From: Polytrichum commune
Taxonomy: Eukaryota; Streptophyta; Polytrichopsida; Polytrichales; Polytrichaceae
Assembly: GCA_950295325.1 (NCBI GenBank)
Contig: OX485808.1
Location: 2,668,501-2,732,500, forward strand
Direction: 5' to 3'
Length of the DNA: 64,000 nucleotides
The position numbers and the translations under genes are program-made. Shown here one piece after another: positions 44,609 to 57,200 of this stretch. The notes beneath the pieces were generated by a model. It saw only the letters and a program-made list of their open reading frames with translations, ran no database searches and was not told where the DNA came from. Each line of letters starts with the position of its first letter. Position 1 is the stretch's first letter.

Positions 44609-47600
44609 ATTGGGCCAAGATGGCCTTGCATAGGCCGATTCGGGATCCCAGACACTCCATCCAAAATGAACACCTATAAACTCCTCCCAGTTTCCAACAC
44701 TCTACTATCTTGAAGCGTACCCGGCGGTGTAGGAGTGTCTGGGCCCACAGAGTGACAGTTTTAGGTGCCATTAGTGGTGCCACCTCATAGCGGCCTCCAC
44801 TACCTTCATGTAGGGTAGGTAACGGGCTCCACTCTATCTCGGGTTGGTTCAAGTTGGAATTAGGGTGGCTTGTCAATGTTTATTATAGCCATTCTATTCA
44901 TAACACCAAGGAGGTAGGCCCACAAAGCACAAAATGGTCATTCCCCAGGATGCAGGGGGGTTGGTTCCCGGGCTGCAAGGTGATGGTTTTGCAAGCGTAC
45001 TGGGAGGGATCATGGAGGTAGCCATGTCGCTTTGCATACCATTATTACTTGGGCTTTGATGTAGTTTGGATCTAGTACCCAACTGTGTTGTGTTGGTTCT
45101 AGGATATGAAGGAGGGGGTCCCCATCACTTGCAAGGTTGCCATACACGGGGCCTATGGATTGGTTTAAGGAAGCTAGTAGTTATGGTTTTGAATATTCAT
45201 CAAATATTCGATTGAGACTAAAGATATATTTCTTCTTTCTTGATACCTATGTTTAGCCCAAAGACTAATATGCATATCATTTTTTATATCAACCACATAG
45301 CCATATGCATGTGCAATAGCTTAAAGTGTTGGTTTAAGCACCCTCTACCTTAGGTGCACGTTACTCCAAAATGGGAAAGCCCTTCCCTTTCTAACCTTAC
45401 TCGGGTCCACACACTCCCTCACTATAGAAGAGAATTGTACCTCCATAGAAGGTGTGTGGTGTCGATTTTTGAATTCTCTTAGTCAGATGAGTGTTTAAAT
45501 GTAATCAATGCTCTTTTTTAACTTCACAAGTAGAAATAAATAGGTGTGAAAGGGGTTATGAACCGAGATTTCAGAAAGTAATTCAAAAGAGGCTATGGCC
45601 CGATCCTAGGAGGTGCCAGGAGGATATACAAGCCGTTGTCTGGTAGGAAAAAATAAAAAGCTTTTGGTGGAGTACAACTTTGAGTAGAGAACGAGGGTGA
45701 TTGAGAGAGAAATTTGAGGAGTATTATCTCAATTCTGAGAGAGAATTGCAGATATATACCGAGGACTGATTCCTCAAGGTTGTCAAGATAGAATTTAAGT
45801 AATATTTTGATTGTCTTTCCCAATCCAAGGTGTGTAACTTGATCGTGGTATGTAATTGGTTAGGCCATACTCTGTGCAGAGGAATTTTACTTGAAGGCCG
45901 ACATATGAATATATTATTTACGGAAATTATTGAAGTTTGAATTTGTTGTAGTCGAATTGCTGCAATTACAGGCTATAATCTGATTGAATCTTGAGTTATA
46001 AGTTGGCAGTGAAAAGGAATGCAATTCCAGTCAGTATGTTGCGTGTATGAATGTATTTGCATATGTATGTTTTATGTCATGCACTCATTGAATTAAGCAG
46101 GGATAATTTTAGATGTTTATTTATGGGAACATGATTTCACCATAATTGATTCATGAATGTTGAATACGTAATAATACTTGATGAATTAAAAATTGAGACA
46201 GTTGCCTGAATGATAAGCGAGGGCTGATTAGAGAGAAAATACATATTGTGTTCAAGGGCCATAGTATGTCCAAATTGATATTTGCTAAGCAGAGAGCTCG
46301 TGGAGCTTTGTGTAAAAATTATTAGATTATCCTTGGATTAATTACTACAGAGATTGCAAGAATTGATTGATTGTAAATGAATACATTCAAGACTCTATAA
46401 GTGTTACCCGTATAAGCGTTATGATTTCCTATATGTTAAGAAATTTTTACTCCCCTACAAAAACAAAATTGGTAAGATTAGTGAGTGTTATGTGTTAAGT
46501 GTTATAACATGCTCTACTCTCTTCTTTGTTAATTGCACCTCTATAAGTGTTAATTTTGAGAAAACCAAGGTAATAATATATGAGAGCATACATTTTAAGC
46601 ATGTAATCACATTTATCCCATATTCATTGCGAACAATTCAAAATTGTTGGAGGCATACGGGTGTTCTTTCGATCTCTATAGAGAGGGAGATATAGGAAGC
46701 TAGGCGCTTGGTAGAGGTTGATGAAGTTGCTATCTACTTCATCAACTGACGTTGTTGCCATCTGATAGTGTGGTGGGTGATGTGACGAATACTCATGAAT
46801 ACCGCAATTATGAGATGGAGTTTGATTCAAACAACCCCTATGAACCTACTGATGAGTTTTGGATATGTATTCCTCAGTACATCAAGAAATTATTGTTGAA
46901 TAGGTTATGGTTGATGTGGTAGAAGAAACTGTAGGATTTAGTGTTGCTGAGCGTTCTCCGGAGAAATACTTTGAACAAAGACCAAATGATGCCATATCAC
47001 ACACGAGGGGCATTCAAGGACTCCAGAAGGAAGTTTCATCTCATCATTTGGAAGCTTCTCATCATACTACTATAGACTCTTCCTTTCGGTTAGTTTAGTT
47101 GGAAGAATCTCGTCAAGTTACTACTATACAAATTATTTCTTTCAATTAGTTTAGTTGAATTATGTATTATCATAAGTACTTTCATTTGTACAGGGTGCAT
47201 CATGCTTAGATTATCCCTACAATGAAATAGAAATTGGATACATGTTGGGTACCATAAAGCCTTGGAATCTTCATGCCTAACTTATGTGTGGAGATTGAGA
47301 TACGCTTTACCTTGACCATACCTACAAACTCATATGTGAACCCGAAACGGGTCCACTGAGCAATATGCTTCGGGACAAGTGTTACTATCTCTTGTTGGAG
47401 GCGGTCTTTTTGGAGGTGGTCCTTTTTGGTAACCAAATAGGTTTTTCATGGCTTGATAGTAGCATTCATCATGCAATAACCAACATCTTTATGTCACATT
47501 GATTATTAGTCATTAGATTGGACCAAAACCCGTTTAATTAATGGCAACATGTTTATTTATATATAGTATCCTCCACTATAATATGCAAAGATCATGATGA

Positions 47601-47988
47601 TCATATCAATTTTATTATGACTATATTTCCATTATAGATTAATTGCTTATACGAATTAAGATACATTGATTTTATTCATCATATTTTAATATCATAACTT
47701 TCATATAGCATTGAGGATTCATATTGTCCTATAACATCTAGATATATGGAAAGTGCATCATCAAATCCGCCTATAGATTTCAGATAGCCAAAAATCCAAT
47801 ATTTTTTAATATGTCTAAATTCATATTGAAAAAAAATCAAATTTTGATATATGATACACACTGTCACATCGTGGTAACTTAGAACATCGTGGTACACGAA
47901 TTTCCAATCCCAAAGAAGGATGATTTAATATCTTTGGAGAACAAGACTCGGTGGAAAATAGAATTGTAGAGAAGTTGAAGTTTGAAGA
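44609..47988. other. No gene seen
   Basis: Short frames only (44601-44876 and 44894-45082 on minus, 46492-46695 on plus), none recognised. A hairpin with 7-bp arms and loop GAGAG lies at 45730-45748, similar in style to the field to its left. Confidence 0.4.
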
Positions 47989-47996
47989 GGTTGAGC

Positions 47997-48407
47997 CACG
48001 GGGAGGTCACTCCATTGTCAAGTTGAAAACCACGTGCGAACAAAGTTTGCTACCCCTATATTATATGCCATAGATAGTTTTAAAATTTATGATATTTTTT
48101 CTATATATACATATCCATTGATAATATCTTTTGTATATTTTTTTGAAATTTTTAGTCATCTCCATTTTTTCTAGTAATTGTTTTAGTTCAATTCTGCGTC
48201 ATTCTAGTTAGAAACGGTATGATTTCTAGAAAAAACAAATTATCAAATTTGGTTATCAATTTTTACTATGTAATAAATACCATGTATATGTACTCATAAA
48301 TTTGTTTTGATAAAAGTTTGACCCATTTTGTTGATGCAACTTAGAAAAAGTAGATTCTTTTTGTTCGCACGTGGTTTTCAACTTGACAATGGAGTGACCT
48401 CCCTGTG
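47997..48407. mobile_element. hAT-like MITE with long terminal inverted repeats, 411 bp
   Basis: GGTTGAGC direct repeats at 47989-47996 and 48408-48415. The ends pair for about 46 bp with one mismatch near the tip (CACGGGGAGGTCACTCC / CACAGGGAGGTCACTCC) and extend through AAAACCACGTGCGAACAA. The interior is AT-rich and non-coding. Confidence 0.9.
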
Positions 48408-48415
48408 GGTTGAGC

Positions 48416-48918
48416 TGGCCACCGAGTCTTTATCATAGATTTGGAAGTTGACATTCATTTGAGCTATATATATATATATGAAAAATATGTTGATATGGGA
48501 TTGAGATTGTCATATTCTACATGAGTTTCCTTCAAAATGGAATATTCTTGTTATTCAAATCTTGCCTAACTCTTTCGTTTTCTTTGCATTAATTTATAAT
48601 TTTCTAGAAAATTAAGACACAAAGAGAAATAATCCACTCATGTAACACTCAAATGGATGAATTTGATTGTAGGCACATTCCAACTTGCATATGTAATAAC
48701 AAGACAATTCTACTGCATCACATGTTGCTAGAATTTTTTTAACGAGTAGATAATTTTCTACCCATACAACATAAATATCTAATACACACTTCAAGGAATA
48801 GGAAATAACTAATTTCAATGAACGTATATTGTATCATTGACTTTAGTGTGGCCTTAATATCATATCAAACATTTTCATTAATCTAGTATTTTGCATTAAT
48901 GTGGTGCACATTGCGCAT
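48416..48918. other. No gene seen
   Basis: AT-rich, with a (TA)n microsatellite at about 48466-48478. Confidence 0.4.
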
Positions 48919-48920
48919 TA

Positions 48921-49903
48921 CAGTCTAACCTCGTTAGTACGACACTCGTTAAGACGACACCCTCGATATTACGACACATTTTTGCGCGACCAAACTTCTT
49001 AGTTCAAAACTCCCTCTTTTAGACGACTATGACACTCGATAATACGACACTTAGAGCGTGCATTTTGTCATATTAAAGAGGGAATAAATGCTAAAATTCT
49101 TTTCATCCATGATATGTACATCTAGAATACATCCATTTTCACTTGGGAACTACTTGAGAACTTCACTTATCATTGGGAACTTAATGATAATTAGGGTTAC
49201 AAGTGTAGAATGGACTTGGTTTAGGGTTAGAGGGGCCTCCTCCCTAGTATGTTGCCTCTTGTGCACTCTCTTGGATTCTTGCAATCTCCAATCTCCAATC
49301 TTTCAAAATTGCGATTGGGTGATGATGAGATGTCTATCGAGACTTATATTCAGATGGAAGGGGAAGAGATTACTGAGCTAGAATTGACAACTGATGAGTT
49401 GGTGGATGCCGCTTTGGGAGTCAATCATGCACAAGGCTTTGATCTTAATGTTGATTTGCATTCAGTAGATGTGGATGATGTTGCTCCACCTACAGTAAAG
49501 CTTAGTGATGCTAAACATCATGCATCATTGTTGTCTAATTTCTTATTAGACAACTCTTTACATTTTGGTGTTAATGAAATTATTAGTTTTCAAAAGCTAG
49601 TAGGGAATTTAGAGAAGATTACAGTTGCTAACTTAGGTAGGCAACACCAGAGATCTTTGAACTCTTATTTCAAGAGTTCTTGAGAATTTTTGTATTTGTT
49701 TGGAGTTATAAGTTATTATTTCATACACTTCCTAAACCCTAAACTCAATGTATATGGTTTGAATCTCATATTTCTTATGTTTTTGTATTCCCTCGATAGT
49801 ACGACAATTTTAGGCCATTTGTCATATTAACGAGAAGACGACACCTCGATAATACGACATTTTTTGCGTTTCCCAAAGGTGTCATACTAAAGAGGGAGAA
49901 CAG
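48921..49903 (+). mobile_element. Tigger/pogo-like element, internally deleted, 983 bp
   Basis: Flanked by TA (48919-48920 and 49904-49905). Left end CAGTCTAACCTCGTTAGTAC; right end reversed CTGTTCTCCCTCTTTAGTAT. CAG ends, TA target and ACCTCGTTA are typical of Tc1/mariner-pogo (Tigger) elements. Subterminal TCGATA-TACGACA motifs repeat at both ends. The interior keeps only the 3' part of a transposase gene. Confidence 0.9.
49249..49683 (+). pseudogene. Tigger transposase C-terminal remnant
   Basis: Open frame whose later part reads TYIQMEGEEITELELTTDEL, then DVAPPTVKLSDAK, SNFLLDNSLHFGV and SLNSYFKSS. It matches the minus-strand frame 51675-52205, which extends further upstream. The DDE catalytic core and DNA-binding domains are missing. 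The WTWFRVRG codons at about 49211-49234 are a relic of the segment before the deletion. Confidence 0.75.
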
Positions 49904-49905
49904 TA

Positions 49906-51170
49906 TAGTCATACACCACAATATTCCATAAAATAAGTAAATTAGTGTTATGTGTACAAGCTATCATATTTGACAATTGTGACATATGTTTCATCGCAAA
50001 CTCTCTAGTGTATCACGAGTTTTGTTGTGTAAGTCTAATTGGTAGAAGTTGGAGATCATGAAAAACAAACCAAATAACACCCACATACCTTATGATCCAC
50101 CCAATCATAGTGGGTATATTTTGGTGAACCACATACTTTCAACCAACCATGTGAGAACGTATGGGCTTTGCCCTTGGGGGAGACAGGTGTTGACGGGCGT
50201 GTCCCGTGTCCGTTTAAGGTCTTCACCTTTGAAAGAAGGCAATAGTCTTTGGGACCCTGTAATTCTTGTAATGCCCATATTAGAATTCCATGTAGACTTA
50301 GACAAACTGAAAAAAGAAATAACACCATAATTCACGTTGGTGACAACATTCGAGCCATCGATCCTTTCTTTTTCTTTCTTTCTTAATTGGTTTCACACGA
50401 GAGTTAAACAAGAAGAAGGGGGGAGGGGGGGGGGGACAAGTATGGTGGGAAATGGTTGAAGCACTTTGCTCCATCCATGATGTGATTGACTTGTGTGGCA
50501 AGGAGAGATATGGATATCTTTGTATGCTCATGGCTAAAAAAATGCCTCTCTTGGTGGATTCTCACCTACCTTATATATTGTGGTCACCTTATTTCTCATA
50601 TGTATCATCACAAATTTGAATGATCACAACGCTTGTTGAAGGTGTGGATGATTTCTATTGTTAGGTCTAAGCTACGGTGATCTATTGGTGCAATGGTGAG
50701 GATGTTGTGACGATATGGTTGTTCGAGAACGAGTGGCTTCAAAACTAACATGAGATCAATAATGGCATGGGTTTGGTTCATGGAGGCTGCAAAATAACAA
50801 AATATGTAGAATTTTGGTAATATGGGGAGAAATGGAAGAAGTTTGATAACATATTCATATAATTATCTTAGGATACTCTCAAAAGTGGTATATAATATGT
50901 ATGTATTATATGTATCTAGAGGTATGGTTTTATGGTGGGGATGTTCTTATGGACTCAGATCTGATGCGATGATGGTGGGTGGATCCGAGGGCCAAGGTAT
51001 GGATTATGGTATAGATGTTGGATTTGAAAGATGGTAGGACTTAACTCAATAGATTTTGCCTATACTCTTCGTGAATGATATATGGTCTACACATACATGT
51101 TGTGTGTGTCAAGTTATAAAGTAGAGTGCAAATACATACAAGACCAACGAGATGTCCATTGAGGAGAAAG
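49906..51170. other. No gene seen
   Basis: Contains one copy (about 50019-50093) of the dispersed repeat also at 12384-12466, and a G-rich stretch at about 50416-50438. No supported frame. Confidence 0.4.
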
Positions 51171-51420
51171 TGGGAGAGACTTTGCAACCTCTTTGCAACT
51201 CCCAATTCTATAACAATAAAGGCACATTAGTAGAATATAACATTAATCAACAAGCCTTGGCACTTCCCCACATCATGTTGACATTGTTGCTTTGTATGGC
51301 AACAAGCTATGAGATTCCTAAGAAATACTCCAGTGATTCCATGCCCCACCCAAGTGCATGAGCTTGTTGACTTGCAACCTCCTTGCAACTCCCAATTCTT
51401 TAAAGATCAAAAGCACATTT

Positions 51421-52474
51421 TTGTTCTCCCTCTTAAGTATGACACGTTTTAGAAACGCAAAAAATGTCATATCATCGAGGTGTCGTCTTCTCGTTAATAT
51501 GACAAATGATCTAAAATTGTCGTACTATCAAGAGAATACAAAAAGATAAGCAATATGAGCTTAAAAATATTTACAAAGAGTTTTAGCAATATAAAATTGT
51601 ATTCAATAGTGACTTATAACTCCAAACAAATACAAATAATCTCAAGAACTCTTGAAATGGGAGTTTAAAGATCTCTAGTGTTGCCTACTCAAGTTAGTAA
51701 TTATCATCTCATCTAAATTCCCTACTAGCTTTTGAAAACTAATAATTACATTTACACCAAAATGTAAAGAGTTGTCTAATAAGAAATTAGACAATAATAA
51801 TACGTTACATTTAGCATCACTAAGCTTTACTGTAGGTGGAGCAACATCATCCACATCTATTGAATGTTGATCAACATTAAGATCAAAGCCTTGTGCATAA
51901 TTGATTCCCAAAGCAGTATCCACCAACTCATCAATACTCAATTCTAGCTCAATAATCTCTTCCCCTTCCATTTCAATGTAAGTATTGATTGACATCTCAT
52001 CAATAGTCCTAGTTGAATTAACAGCAAGAGCAAGTGTTACACGCTCCTTCTGTAACTTCCTACCCTTCACCTTCCCTTGTACTAATGTTTTATTAGGATG
52101 CCCTCTAAAATACAATACAGTCTCATTCATGTTGTAAACATTCTCAGGCTCATAATTATGACAAAAGAATAGGAAGGGGGCCATTCTAACCCTAATCAAG
52201 TCCATTCTACACTAGTAACCCTAATTATCATTAAGTTCTCAAGTAGTTCCCAAGTGAAAATGGATGTATTTTAGATGTACATAACATAAATGGAAAGAAT
52301 TTTAGCATTAGTTACCTCTTAAAAATGACAAAACGGAGATTCTAAATGTCGTATTATAGGTGTTGTAGACGTATAAAAGAGGGAGTTTTGAACTTAAAAG
52401 TTTAGCCACGCAAACATGTGTCTTAATATCGCGGGTGTTGTATAAAGGAGTGTCGTATTAACGAGGTTAGACTG
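51421..52474 (-). mobile_element. Tigger/pogo-like element, internally deleted, 1054 bp
   Basis: Minus-strand orientation relative to 48921-49903. The right end AACGAGGTTAGACTG is followed by TA (52475-52476); the left end starts TTGTTCTCCC (CTG mutated to TTG), preceded by TT where TA is expected. It carries a longer piece of transposase than the other copy. Confidence 0.9.
51675..52205 (-). pseudogene. Tigger-type transposase fragment
   Basis: 176 codons. YEPENVYNMNETVLYFR corresponds to the DDE_1 (CENP-B/jerky/pogo) motif VxNxDETGLxFR, with D changed to N at the likely catalytic position (ETVLY in place of ETGL). GRKLQKERVTLALAVNSTR matches the following KERVT-L-AxNxxG block. The C-terminal part, from EMEGEEIIELELS on, matches the remnant in the first copy. 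The remaining DDE region and the DNA-binding domain are absent. Confidence 0.8.
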
Positions 52475-52620
52475 TAGTAGATATAACAAAAGTCAACAAG
52501 CTTAAGCCCTTCCCCACATCATGTTGATATCGTTGCTTTGTATGGCAAAATGCTACAAGATTCCCAAGAAATACTCCCTCGATTCCATGGCCCACCCAAG
52601 TGCCTAAGCTTGTTGACTAA

Positions 52621-53765
52621 TGTTATGAGTGGAGATCACATGTACCTACAATTTTTACTTTTGACATACCACAATAACTTTGATCAATATAACTTTTCTT
52701 GAACTATGACCTTTATGAACCGACTTCAAAACTAGATATGCAACATTTTTAAAAAATATATTTTAATTTTAGAACATAAACATATGATTTACCGTGAGTG
52801 AAATATAATATCAACGTAGTAACAAGATTGTATCAAAATATGTATTATTTCATCTCATTTTTAATATAGATATGTAACTAATGATAAGGCACCTTAATTT
52901 TCAACATATGCATGAACTATAGTGGGTCACGGCACTTTCTACCCATCCCAACTTCCAACCACAGTAATAAATGTAAACAATGTACTACTTAAATCAATAA
53001 TTACAACTACTTGGCTCCATGCAATAACCGATTGCCCAAGGCGTGTTTTGTGGTAAATATTTACAATAGCCCCAAATTACATAAGAATTCCAAATGGATC
53101 ATTGGCAATACTGCCTAATGCAACGATGTAATGGTAGGATTGCGTCCTTCATTTTGAATGTCTATTTCTTTATTTACCCATATTGATGGACAACAAGCTC
53201 ATACAACTTAGGGCATGTTTACACGAAAGCCATTAGGCCATGGCTCTTGAGAATCCTGGAATTCTCATTGGGTAAGAGTGTCACATGCCCCTACTTTAGG
53301 TTTACATGAGGTTTGTTTTGGACCACAACCCATTACATTTTTAGTGGATGAAAAATCTACATTGAATCTTACGTGCCAAGCGTGGATAAGGTTGGCCGCG
53401 ATTGTAAGGTTATTTTTGAGACGGCTCTTGCAAGTAGGCCTGGCAAAAATTTCGGTAGGAATTTGGGTTTACACTAAGGACTTGTGCCCTCCAAAAGACT
53501 TTGGGCTATGGTCCATATACTTCTATATGGTGTCATCCAAAAGCAGGGTATCATGGTCATTCAAGAGCCATGGTCTATGGCTTTGGCCTCTCTATAATAT
53601 ACACATTTGCATGTAAAAAAATCTTGCAAAGCAAATGTAGTTTCACTTACATAAAACTCAAAGACGTTCCATTTTTTGAATCAACTTTTGATTTTGTTCA
53701 ATACCACCACAAAATATCCTTACATCCACCGGATTCGGGATCCAATAATAAAGGACATACATGAT
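52621..53765. other. No gene seen
   Basis: The frames 53278-53616 and 53501-53764 (+) have no recognisable domain. AT-rich. Confidence 0.4.
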
Positions 53766-53769
53766 GCAT

Positions 53770-54290
53770 TAACCTACCAAACGCCTATGGTATCTCTATT
53801 ATAAGCCTATATACCAATATGTTTGGAAGGGGGGGGGGTGGCGGGACAAGAAGGTGAAGTCATCCAACCTCCAATATGTCCTTCCACATTTTACAACTAG
53901 TTACTCAAGCAAGTTCTAGGATGTCAAATTAATCCACACATATGGTATCTCCTATAGGCCATTCCACCTATTCGAGTGCAACATATAAAAAATGCCGAAA
54001 TATCAAAGGCCTCTAGTATCTACTTTAGGCCATTCCAACCAATTAAATCCAACAAGGTCAAGGAAGTTGAGTTCCACAACGTCCCTTGAATCTCCTTTGA
54101 GCCTTTACACTCATTTAAATATAAAGAAGTCAAGGAGGTTAAATGATCCCAACGCCTCAGGAATCTCTTTTAAGCTTGAAATCTACATGAGTTGACTCTA
54201 GTCCAAAAGATCATGTTGCCCACCGCCTCTAATGTTTCTTTCGAGCTAATACCCTACACCTTTCATTTTCAAGCCTACACAACCCTTCAT
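53770..54290 (-). pseudogene. Decayed LRR units beyond the receptor stop codon
   Basis: On the plus strand the pattern 'GCCT-C/A-N-G-TATCTC...AAGCCT' of the intact array is still visible at about 53782, 54010, 54090, 54152 and 54228, with AAGTCAAGGAGGTTAAATG and AAGGTCAAGGAAGTTGAG between. They are interrupted by indels and a run of G (53829-53837). They are former C-terminal repeats of the adjacent receptor. Confidence 0.7.
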
Positions 54291-54295
54291 TTTAA

Positions 54296-57200
54296 TCAAG
54301 AGCATTGAAGCCAAGTCACCAATTTTCTCCAGGATCGACTCAAGCGTTTGCCCATGGAGAATTTGACCTCCTTGACCACTGTTTGACAAAGATTACTTTT
54401 CTTCAAGGTCGTCGCCCAAGGTTTTCTACTCCAAGCCTTTGGTATCTCCTTCAAGCCTTGACACCCCCATAAATCAACAGAGGTCAAGGAGGTCAAGTTA
54501 CCCAATGCCTCCGGTATCTTCTTCAAGCCTCTACACTTACTTAAGTTAAGGGAGGTCAAGGAGGTCAAGTTACCCAATGCCTCTGGTATCTCCTTCAAGC
54601 CATCACACTTTCTTAAGTTGAGGGAGGTCAAGGAGGTCAAGTTACCCAACACCTCCGGTATCTCCTTCAAGCCTTCACACCAATGTAAGTCGAGGGAGGT
54701 CAAGGAGGTCAAGTTACCCAACGCCTCCGGTATCTCCTTCAAGCCTTTACACCCATTTAAGTTGAGGGAGGTCAAGGAGGTCAAGTTACCCAACGCCTCC
54801 GGTATCTCCTTCAAGCCTCTACAATCACATAAGTCGAGGGAGGTCAAGGAGGTCAAGTTACCCAACGCCTCCGGTATCTCCTTCAAGCCTCTACAATCAC
54901 TTAAGTCGAGGGAGGTCAAGGAGGTCAAATTACCCAACGCCTCCGGAATCTCCTTCAAGCCTCTACAATCACTTAAGTCAAGCGAGGTCAAGGAGGTCAA
55001 GTTACCCAACGCCTCCGGTATCTCCTTCAAGCCTCTACAATCACTTAAGTCAAGGGAGGTCAAGGAGGTCAAGTTACCCAACGCCTCCGGTATCTCCTTC
55101 AAGCCTCTACAATCACTTAAGTCGAGGGAGGTCAAGGAGGTCAAGTTACCCAACGTCTCCAGTATCTCCTTCAAGCCTCTACAATCACTTAAGTCGAGCG
55201 AGGTCAAGGAGGTCAAGTTACCCAACGCCTCCGGTATCTCCTTCAAGCCTCTACAATTACTTAAGTCGAGGGAAGTCAAGGAGGTCAAGTTACCCAACGC
55301 CTCCGGTATCTTCTTCAAGCCTTCACACCAACTTAAGTCGAGGGAGGTCAAGGAGATCAAGTTACCCAACGCCTCCGGTATCTCCTTCAAGCCATAACAC
55401 CAACTTAAGCTGAGGGAGGTCAAGGAGGTCAAGTTACCCAACGCCTCCGGTATCTCCTTCAAGCCTCTACACCCATTTAAGTTGAGCGAGGTCAAGGAGG
55501 TCAAGTTACCCAACGCCTCCGGTATCTCCTTCAAGCCCCAACACCCGCTTAAGTTGAGGGAGGTCAAGGAGGTCAAGTTACCCACCGCCTCCGGTATCTC
55601 CTTAGAGAATATACAATGCCGTATGTCGAGCGAGGTCAAGGAGGTCAAGTTACCCAACGCCTCCGGTATCTCCTTCAAGCCTTCATAATAACTTAAGTCG
55701 AGGGAGGTCAAGGAGGTCAAGTTACCCAACGCCTCCGGTATCTCCTTCAAGCCTCTACAATTACTTAAGTCGAGGGAGGTCAAGGAGGTCAAGTTACCCA
55801 ACGCCTCCGGTATCTCCTTCAAGCCATGACACCAACTTAAGTCGAGTGAGGTCAAGGAGGTCAAGTTACCCAACGCCTCCGGTATCTCCTTCAAGCCATG
55901 ACACCAACTTAAGTCGAGTGAGGTCAAGGAGGTCAAGTTACCCAACGCATCCGGTATCTCCTTCAAGCCTCTACACTTACTTAAGTTAAGCGAGGTCAAG
56001 GAGGTCAAGTTACCCAACGCGTCCGGTATATCCTTCAAGCCTCTACACCCATTTAAGTCAAGCGAGGTCAAGGAGGTCAAGTTACCCAACGCCTCCGGTA
56101 TCTCCTTCAAGCCTCTACACCCATTTAAGTTGAGGGAGGTCAAGGAGGTCAAGTTACCCAACGCCTCCGGTATCTCCTTCAAGCCTCTACAATCACATAA
56201 GTCGAGGGAGGTCAAGGAGATCAAGTTACCCAACGCCTCCGGTATCTCCTTCAAGCCCCAACACTCACTCAAGTTGAGCGAGGTCAAGGAGGTCAAGTTA
56301 CCCAACGCCTCCGGTATCTCCTTCAAGCCTCTACACCCATTTAAGTTGAGCGAGGTCAAGGAGGTCAAGTTACCCAACGCCTCCGGTATCTCCTTCAAGC
56401 CCCAACACCCGCTTAAGTTGAGGGAGGTCAAGGAGGTCAAGTTACCCACCGCCTCCGGTATCTCCTTAGAGAATATACAATGCCGTATGTCGAGCGAGGT
56501 CAAGGAGGTCAAGTTACCCAACGCCTCCGGTAACTCCTTCAAGCCATAACACTGACTTAAGTCGAGGGAGGTCAAGGAGGTCAAGTTACCCAACGCCTCC
56601 GGTATCTCCTTCAAGCCTTTACACCCATTTAAGTTGAGGGAGGTCAAGGAGGTCAAGTTACCCAACGCCTCCGGTATCTCCTTCAAGCCCCAACACCCGC
56701 TTAAGTTGAGGGAGGTCAAGGAGGTCAAGTTACCCACCGCCTCCGGTATCTCCTTAGAGAATATACAATGCCGTATGTCGAGCGAGGTCAAGGAGGTCAA
56801 GTTACCCAACGCCTCCGGTAACTCCTTCAAGCCATAACACTGACTTAAGTCGAGGGAGGTCAAGGAGGTCAAGTTACCCAACGCCTCCGGTATCTCCTTC
56901 AAGCCTTTACACCCATTTAAGTTGAGGGAGGTCAAGGAGGTCAAGTTACCCAACGCCTCCGGTATCTCCTTCAAGCCTCTACAATCACATAAGTCGAGGG
57001 AGGTCAAGGAGGTCAAGTTACCCAACGCCTCCGGTATCTCCTTCAAGCCTCTACAATCACATAAGTCGAGGGAGGTCAAGGAGGTCAAGTTACCCAACGC
57101 CTCCGGTATCTCCTTCAAGCCATAACACCAACTTAAGATGAGGGAGGTCAAGGAGGTCAAGTTACCCAACGCCTCCGGTATCTCCTTCAAGCCATAACAC

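Larger units (their letters stand above)
51178..52620 (+). repeat. Tandem duplication of about 195 bp, second copy split by a transposon
   Basis: Copy 1 is 51178-51369. Copy 2 is 51370-51420 joined to 52475-52620. Both share TTGCAACTCCCAATTCT, TTCCCCACATCATGTTGA, TGCTTTGTATGGCAA and AAGAAATACTCC. The join of copy 2 falls exactly at the Tigger ends. Confidence 0.85.
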
